Positions 6,782 to 10,949 of a DNA stretch of 10,949 nucleotides are shown here, piece after piece (positions within the stretch are counted from its first letter, which is position 1; the number at the start of each line of letters is the position of its first letter). The translations under genes were made by a program, and so were the position numbers. The stretch covers positions 1-10,949 of the forward strand of contig JAVBLU010000006.1 of the NCBI GenBank assembly GCA_031553225.1. The letters are read 5' to 3'. The notes below the pieces were generated by a model that saw nothing but the letters and a program-made list of their open reading frames with translations, searched no databases and was not told where the DNA came from. Origin of the DNA: JAVBLU01 sp031553225. Lineage in GTDB: Bacteria > Bacillota > Clostridia > Christensenellales > UBA1750.

Positions 6782-7567
6782 CTAAAACATGCGCTGACCG
6801 GCCGTGAAGTAGGTGGTTTTGCCGGCCACGTCGCGCACGATGATGGGCTCGCCGCGCGGCGTGAGGGCCGATTTGGGCAGGTGAACGCGCAGGAAGGAGC
6901 GCTCCTCGCCGCTGATGCGCTCGGGGGAGAGGCGCAGAATCTGGGCAATGGCGTCGTTCATCACGAGGGGGACGGCGCGGTGCAGCTCGGCGGCGGCGTC
7001 CGGCGGTACGCGGCCGCACAGGGCCTCCGGGGAGAGATTGGCCTCGTAGAGAATTTCGTCCGCGTAGGCGTTGCCGATGCCGCGTACGACGCTCTGCGTG
7101 ATGAGCAGCTCCTTGAGCGTTTTGCGCGCGTTGCGGGCAAGCGCCTTTTGCAGGTACGCAAGGTCGAAGTCCGGGGACATGGCGTCCGGGGCGGGGCCGA
7201 TCTTGGGGTCCAGCGTCACCTTGCACATGGCGGAAAAATCGGTAAAGAGCAGGGCCCGGCCGTCCTCAAAGGTCAGCGACATGATCTTGCTGCGCTGGGC
7301 CGCCACCTCGGCGGCGGGCAGAAGGGCGATCTTGCCGTGCAGCATCAGATGCACGCAAAAGCGGCGGCCGCTGCCAAGGCTGAAGAGCAGCTCCTTGCCC
7401 GCGCGCTCCACGGCCAGCAACCGCGCGCCGTCCACGGCCTGGGCGAAGGTGACCACGGGCAGGGTGTTCTTGCGCGTTTCGTGCATCACCGCCGAAGCGA
7501 CGGCAGCGCCGCTCACCAGATGATGCAGGTTTTGGGCAAACACGTGCAGATCGGGCAGCTCGGGCAT
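6782..7567 (-). CDS. Fpg/Nei-family DNA glycosylase lacking zinc-finger cysteines
   Basis: Enzymes of this family remove oxidised bases from DNA and cut the abasic site. The 261-residue protein begins MPELPD, so the catalytic N-terminal proline (P2) and glutamate (E3) are present. K58 in the AGKELLF segment corresponds to the conserved beta-domain lysine (K57 in E. coli Fpg). The helix-two-turn-helix region is clear, with QSVVRGIGNAYADEILYEAN (158-177). The C-terminal finger (about 225-261) keeps the GEPI-to-TTYF layout, but all four zinc-binding cysteines are missing and the usual arginine is K250, as in zincless-finger relatives such as NEIL1. It could be an active zincless glycosylase with altered substrate choice, so I give no mutM or nei symbol. 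The gene starts 43 bases after the holA stop, on the same strand, and is probably the last gene of the comEC-holA operon. Confidence 0.8.
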   Translation of the reverse strand: MPELPDLHVFAQNLHHLVSGAAVASAVMHETRKNTLPVVTFAQAVDGARLLAVERAGKELLFSLGSGRRFCVHLMLHGKIALLPAAEVAAQRSKIMSLTFEDGRALLFTDFSAMCKVTLDPKIGPAPDAMSPDFDLAYLQKALARNARKTLKELLITQSVVRGIGNAYADEILYEANLSPEALCGRVPPDAAAELHRAVPLVMNDAIAQILRLSPERISGEERSFLRVHLPKSALTPRGEPIIVRDVAGKTTYFTAGQRMF

Positions 7568-7574
7568 CTTTGTG

Positions 7575-7582
7575 ACCTCCTT
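7575..7582 (-). promoter_or_regulatory. Ribosome binding site of the DNA glycosylase gene
   Basis: On the minus strand, AAGGAGGT ends 7 bases before the ATG at 7567. This is near-consensus and firmly fixes a start that yields MPELPD, the expected mature N-terminus for the family. No promoter is recognisable in the 43-base gap after holA. Confidence 0.8.
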
Positions 7583-7610
7583 TAAAATTCGCGTTATGCG
7601 CGGGGGCGGC

Positions 7611-8630
7611 CTACGCGCCGAGGCTGCCCAGGCGGGCGATGGCCAGAGCGTAGGCGAAGTCGTCGTCCATGCGGCCCTGCTTGATGTCGGCCTCGGCCGC
7701 AACGCACAGCGCAAGCGCCTGCCGCCAATAGGCAAGGGGACGGCGGCGGGCCTTCTGCACGGCCATGTCCGCCGCGTAGCGCGAAAGGCCCAGGGCTGCG
7801 CCCACGTCGCGGGGCGGCATGCCGCCGTCCAGCAGCGCGCGCGCGTCGTAGGAAAGGCGCACGGCGCGCGTGAGCAGCGCCAGACGCCCAACGGGCGAGC
7901 GGTCGGCGTAGGAGAGCTCGGCTTCGGTGTGGTAAGCGTCCGCCGGCCGGCCGGCGAGCAGCTCGTCCACCATGCGGAACACCGAGGCCTGCGTGGAACG
8001 CACGCACACCGCCTCCACGTCGGAAAGGCCGATCTCCGGGCGATCGCCCGTAAAGGCGCACAGCTTGTGCAGCTCGCCGCGCAGAAGCGTAAGGGAGACG
8101 CCCGCGCGCTCCACAAGGGCGTCCGCCGCGGCGCGCTGCAGGGTCTTCCCCTCCTTTTGCGCCTCACGCGTAAGATAGCGGGCAGCCTCCTCCTGGGAAA
8201 ACGGCGGAAAGGGCACCACCGCGCCCAGCTTGTCCGCGGCGGTAAACACGCGCCGGCGGGCGTCCGCCGTGCCGCGCAGGTACAAAACAAGCAGACAGCT
8301 GCCCGGCGCGCCCGGCAGGTATTCCGCGGCGCGGCGGGCCTCCTCCTCGGCGGGGCGGGCGGCGGCCAGAAAGGGCGGATCGCGCAGGAGCACGAGCCTG
8401 CGCTCGGAGGCGAAGGGCGGGGTCTCGCACGCCTCCCGCATCTGCTGCGCCGTGCCCTGTCCGTCCAGAGCGAACTCGTCCAGCGATTCCATCCCGGGCG
8501 CAAGCACCCGGGGGCGCAGGCGGCGCAGGGCCTCCTCCTTCACGTACTCCTCCTCGCCGTGCAGCAGCAGCACGCAGGGGAGGGCCGCAGCCGGGTCGTC
8601 GGCCAGGGCGAACAGTTCACGGTACGTCAT
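7611..8630 (-). CDS. holA: DNA polymerase III subunit delta
   Basis: The delta subunit of the clamp loader binds and opens the beta sliding clamp so that it can be placed on DNA during replication. The 339-residue length is typical. The N-terminal AAA+-like part has LLLHGEEEYVKEEALRRL (21-38), matching the family's GxxxYLxxEAL segment, and then LDGQGTAQQMREACETPPFA with RRLVLLRDPPFL, the usual pattern around the clamp-contacting region. Later segments include ARYLTREAQKEGKTL, VSLTLLRGELHKLCAF and VRSTQASVFRMVDELLAGR, typical of the middle domain, followed by the collar domain. It overlaps the end of comEC by 14 bp, and the comEC-holA order is usual in Bacillota. It is surely cotranscribed with comEC and probably translationally coupled to it. 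Confidence 0.93.
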   Translation of the reverse strand: MTYRELFALADDPAAALPCVLLLHGEEEYVKEEALRRLRPRVLAPGMESLDEFALDGQGTAQQMREACETPPFASERRLVLLRDPPFLAAARPAEEEARRAAEYLPGAPGSCLLVLYLRGTADARRRVFTAADKLGAVVPFPPFSQEEAARYLTREAQKEGKTLQRAAADALVERAGVSLTLLRGELHKLCAFTGDRPEIGLSDVEAVCVRSTQASVFRMVDELLAGRPADAYHTEAELSYADRSPVGRLALLTRAVRLSYDARALLDGGMPPRDVGAALGLSRYAADMAVQKARRRPLAYWRQALALCVAAEADIKQGRMDDDFAYALAIARLGSLGA

Positions 8631-10949
8631 GCCATACCCCTTCCAGGTAGGTCTCGTAGGCCAGCGCGCCGCCGGGCGATATCCGCACGGTGCACATGCC
8701 GTCCAGGTCGGTGCGCAAAACGGCCGCGCCGGATTCCCTCAACAGGTTTACCACGTCCGTGCGGGGGTGGCCGTAGGTGTTGTAGCGGCCCACGCCGATC
8801 ACCGCCACGGCGGGCCGGGCATCGCCCAGAAACCCTTTTGTGGTGCCGTCGCCCCCGCCGTGATGAGACACCTTCAGCACGTCGTAGCGCTCGTTCGGCA
8901 GCCGCCACACCGCGGCGCTGCCGATGTCGCCGGTAAACAGAACGCGGCGGCCCTGATAGGTTGCGCACAGAACCAGCGAGCCGTCATTGTCCTCCTTCAT
9001 TTGGTAGGCGGGCCAAAGAACCTCGCCCTGAACGCCCGCGCCCAGGGGCACGCTCTCCCCCGCGCAGCGCTCCCAGATGGGAATGCCCAGGGCGGCCGCC
9101 GAGGTCAGGCCGCTTTGCAGCTCCTGGCACATGCGCTCGGGGGTTAGGCCGCAGGGCACCACGATGGCGGCCGGCGGACAGTCGGCCAGCAGGTCCGGCA
9201 GCCCGCCGGCGTGGTCGCGGTCGCCGTGCGAGATCACCAAGGTGTTCACCCGGTAGCCAAGGCGCAGCAGCACGCCGGGCAAAGGGCTTCCGGGCAGGCC
9301 GCAGTCCACCAGCGTTACGGTGCCGTCCGGCGCGCGCAGCACGGCCGCGTCGCCCTGGCCCACGTCCACCATCTGCAGCGTCAGGCCGTCCGGCCGCAGA
9401 CCGTACGCCTGCACAAAGCCCATGGACGCCGTCAGCAGGCACAGCGCAAGCACCGTGGCCGCTTTGCGCCAGCCGCGGAAAAACAGCTCGCGGCTGCAGC
9501 AGAAAAAGACGAGCGCGCACCCGGCGACGACGGGCAGCGCGGGCGCGGCCGCGCGCAGGTGCAGCGCCGGAAAAGCCGCGCCCGCGCGCGCAAGCTCGAT
9601 GAGCAGGCGCGACAGCCCGTCCGCCAGATAAGCCGCCGCCCTGGCCAGCGGCGCGACGCGCAGCAGGGAGAAGGGCAGCAGCGCAAGCCCGCAGGCCATG
9701 GCCGCGCCGCTCACCAGCACCGCCAAAGGGCTGACGGCCAGCCCGGCAAGGGGCACGTCGCCGTAGAACAGCAGCAGAAACGGCGCGACGCCCGCCTGCG
9801 CCGCCAGCGTGACGGCCAAAGCCGCGCACACGCCGCCCGGCAGCCGCAGCCGGCGAAGGAAAGCCGCAAGCGGCGGCTGCAGCAGCAAAATGCCTGCCAC
9901 CGAGGAGACCGACAGCGCAAAACCCGCCGAGAACAGCAGCAGCGGCTGGGTGATCACGCACGCCATAAACGCAAGGGACAGAGCGCTCAGCCCATCCGTC
10001 TGCCGGCCGGCGGCCTCGCCCGCAAGCAGCACGCTGCACATGAGTGCCGCGCGCTGCACGGGCGCGGCCAGCCCTGTCAGCCAAGCGTACGCCCACACGC
10101 CCGCCAAGCAGCCAAACGCCTGCCACTTTCTTGGCAGGCGCAGACCGCGCAGCAGCGCGCGCAGCGCCAGCACCACAAACCCTACGTGCAGGCCGGACAC
10201 GCTGAGCAGGTGCACCACGCCCGAGGCGCGAAAGGCGTCGTACAGCTCGTCCGGCACGCCGGATACCTCGCCGAGCAGCAGCGCGCTCAGCAGGTCGCTG
10301 TGCGGGCTGGGCACATAGGCGCAGATCGCCGCGCTCAGGCGCTGCCGGGGTGCAAAGGCCCGTTCGCGCAGCGTGAGGGGCGCGCGGCCAAGGCGCTCCT
10401 CCACGACGCCTGTGCCCACATAGGCGCGTCCGGCGCCCCACTGGGCGCGCAGGGCGTTGTAGCCGCCCGGGTTCGTTTGGCCAAAGATGTCCTGCGGGTA
10501 AAACCGCACGGCCACAATGTCGCCCACCCAGAGCGCGGCCCCTTGCGGCGCGCGCAGAAGCACCCGGCCCGGAAGGGCCCGCTCCCCGCCCGCCGTCACC
10601 GCGTCGCGCAGCTCAACGCGGCGGTTGTAGCTGCCCACGCTCTCCGGCGGCGCGCACACCACGCCCACCAGCCGCACCCCGCCGTGCGGCAGAGGCGGAG
10701 GCGTCAGCGCGCGGCTGGACCCGGCCGCCGCGCCTAAGCCCAGCACCACGAGCAGCGCCAGCGCCCCGCGCCAGGCCCGCGAAGGACACAGCGCCGCCAG
10801 CCCGGCCAAAGCCGCCAGCGCAAGGCAGGCCGCCGTAAGCGGCACGCGCCCGGGCAGCAGCGCCGCGCCCGCATACGCGCCCGCGCCCAGCGCAAGCGCC
10901 GCAAGCGGCAGCGCCCGCCGGGGCGTAAGCGCCCACAGCCCGCGCGGCG
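8617..10949 (-). CDS. comEC: ComEC/Rec2 family competence protein, DNA channel (5' end beyond the window)
   Basis: This integral membrane protein forms the channel that brings single-stranded DNA into the cytoplasm during natural transformation. At least 776 residues are seen. The frame stays open to the window edge, and the 34 codons before the GTG at 10845 encode a hydrophobic segment (RRALPLAALALGAGAYAGAA) typical of the family's first membrane helix, so the true start lies upstream. Numbered from that GTG, the DUF4131-like OB region is about 55-150 (with TNPGGYNALRAQ), and the multi-helix Competence domain about 180-480 (with FRASGVVHLLSVSGLHVGF at 205-223). The C-terminal metallo-beta-lactamase domain is about 487-725. 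It has VDVGQGD, HGDRDH (540-545), FTGD (637-640), SHHGG (660-664) and YGHP (691-694), so the metal-binding set is intact and nuclease activity is plausible. It overlaps holA by 14 bp. Confidence 0.93.
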   Translation of the reverse strand, partial: PRGLWALTPRRALPLAALALGAGAYAGAALLPGRVPLTAACLALAALAGLAALCPSRAWRGALALLVVLGLGAAAGSSRALTPPPLPHGGVRLVGVVCAPPESVGSYNRRVELRDAVTAGGERALPGRVLLRAPQGAALWVGDIVAVRFYPQDIFGQTNPGGYNALRAQWGAGRAYVGTGVVEERLGRAPLTLRERAFAPRQRLSAAICAYVPSPHSDLLSALLLGEVSGVPDELYDAFRASGVVHLLSVSGLHVGFVVLALRALLRGLRLPRKWQAFGCLAGVWAYAWLTGLAAPVQRAALMCSVLLAGEAAGRQTDGLSALSLAFMACVITQPLLLFSAGFALSVSSVAGILLLQPPLAAFLRRLRLPGGVCAALAVTLAAQAGVAPFLLLFYGDVPLAGLAVSPLAVLVSGAAMACGLALLPFSLLRVAPLARAAAYLADGLSRLLIELARAGAAFPALHLRAAAPALPVVAGCALVFFCCSRELFFRGWRKAATVLALCLLTASMGFVQAYGLRPDGLTLQMVDVGQGDAAVLRAPDGTVTLVDCGLPGSPLPGVLLRLGYRVNTLVISHGDRDHAGGLPDLLADCPPAAIVVPCGLTPERMCQELQSGLTSAAALGIPIWERCAGESVPLGAGVQGEVLWPAYQMKEDNDGSLVLCATYQGRRVLFTGDIGSAAVWRLPNERYDVLKVSHHGGGDGTTKGFLGDARPAVAVIGVGRYNTYGHPRTDVVNLLRESGAAVLRTDLDGMCTVRISPGGALAYETYLEGVWHDVP
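8637..8642 (-). promoter_or_regulatory. Ribosome binding site of holA inside the comEC 3' end
   Basis: On the minus strand, AAGGGG ends 6 bases before the holA ATG (8630). It is a modest Shine-Dalgarno match embedded in the last codons of comEC, consistent with coupled translation. An ATG at 8635-8633 is out of frame and was not chosen. Confidence 0.5.

Noticed and set aside
5643..7226. Minus-strand open frame of 527 codons across the regulator and the end of the glycosylase gene
   Set aside because: It runs through a strong terminator and opposes or overlaps two recognised genes. Its composition is the typical H-, R- and V-rich antisense pattern.
9211..10737. Plus-strand open frame of 508 codons opposite comEC
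   Set aside because: Its translation is dominated by Q, R, H and A without domains, while the opposite strand encodes ComEC with all expected motifs. It is a shadow frame.
10843..10845. GTG as the start codon of comEC
   Set aside because: The frame stays open upstream to the window edge and encodes a plausible first membrane helix. No clear ribosome binding site precedes the GTG. The gene is better treated as partial.
1..10949. Mobile element, CRISPR array, tRNA/rRNA or defence system
   Set aside because: No regularly spaced repeats, transposase or integrase motifs, tRNA-like cloverleaf or defence-family motifs were seen on either strand. Base composition is uniform apart from one promoter-like AT-rich patch.

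Overview
The window is uniformly G+C rich, with only one clearly AT-richer patch (about 5361-5440). It looks like a chromosomal segment of a high-G+C member of the Clostridia/Bacillota. Three things suggest this: strong AGGAGG-type ribosome binding sites, the gene order comEC-holA, and a BTAD-type regulator ending in a degenerate GGDEF-like domain. The lineage is an inference; no rRNA, tRNA or ribosomal protein gene is present to confirm it.

Region 1 (1-5090, + strand) is a sugar-use cluster. It holds a large GH106-like glycoside hydrolase (24-3122), a xylulokinase (xylB, 3211-4746), and a 115-residue protein (4743-5090) that overlaps the xylB stop codon and resembles only region 2 of an ECF sigma factor. 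A perfect 30-bp palindrome lies between the first two genes. The hydrolase presumably releases a sugar, and the kinase phosphorylates a ketopentose such as D-xylulose. No transporter or isomerase is in view, and the cluster probably continues upstream.

Region 2 (5091-5498) has no supportable gene. It contains a long imperfect hairpin and, near its end, an extended -10 promoter. That promoter would drive region 3, a 408-residue regulator (5499-6725) with a winged-helix domain, a BTAD/TPR domain and a degenerate GGDEF-like C-terminus. A perfect 17-bp-stem hairpin (6737-6774) separates this gene from the convergent minus-strand genes.

Region 4 (6782-10949, - strand) is a DNA uptake, replication and repair operon, transcribed in the order comEC (5' end beyond the window), holA (DNA polymerase III delta, overlapping comEC by 14 bp), then an Fpg/Nei-family DNA glycosylase without zinc-finger cysteines.

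Most of the window is ordinary. The parts that merit a second look are the sigma-region-2-only protein coupled to xylB, the NDSQY-for-GGDEF regulator, the zincless glycosylase and the palindrome ahead of xylB. I see no CRISPR array, insertion sequence, prophage or defence system.
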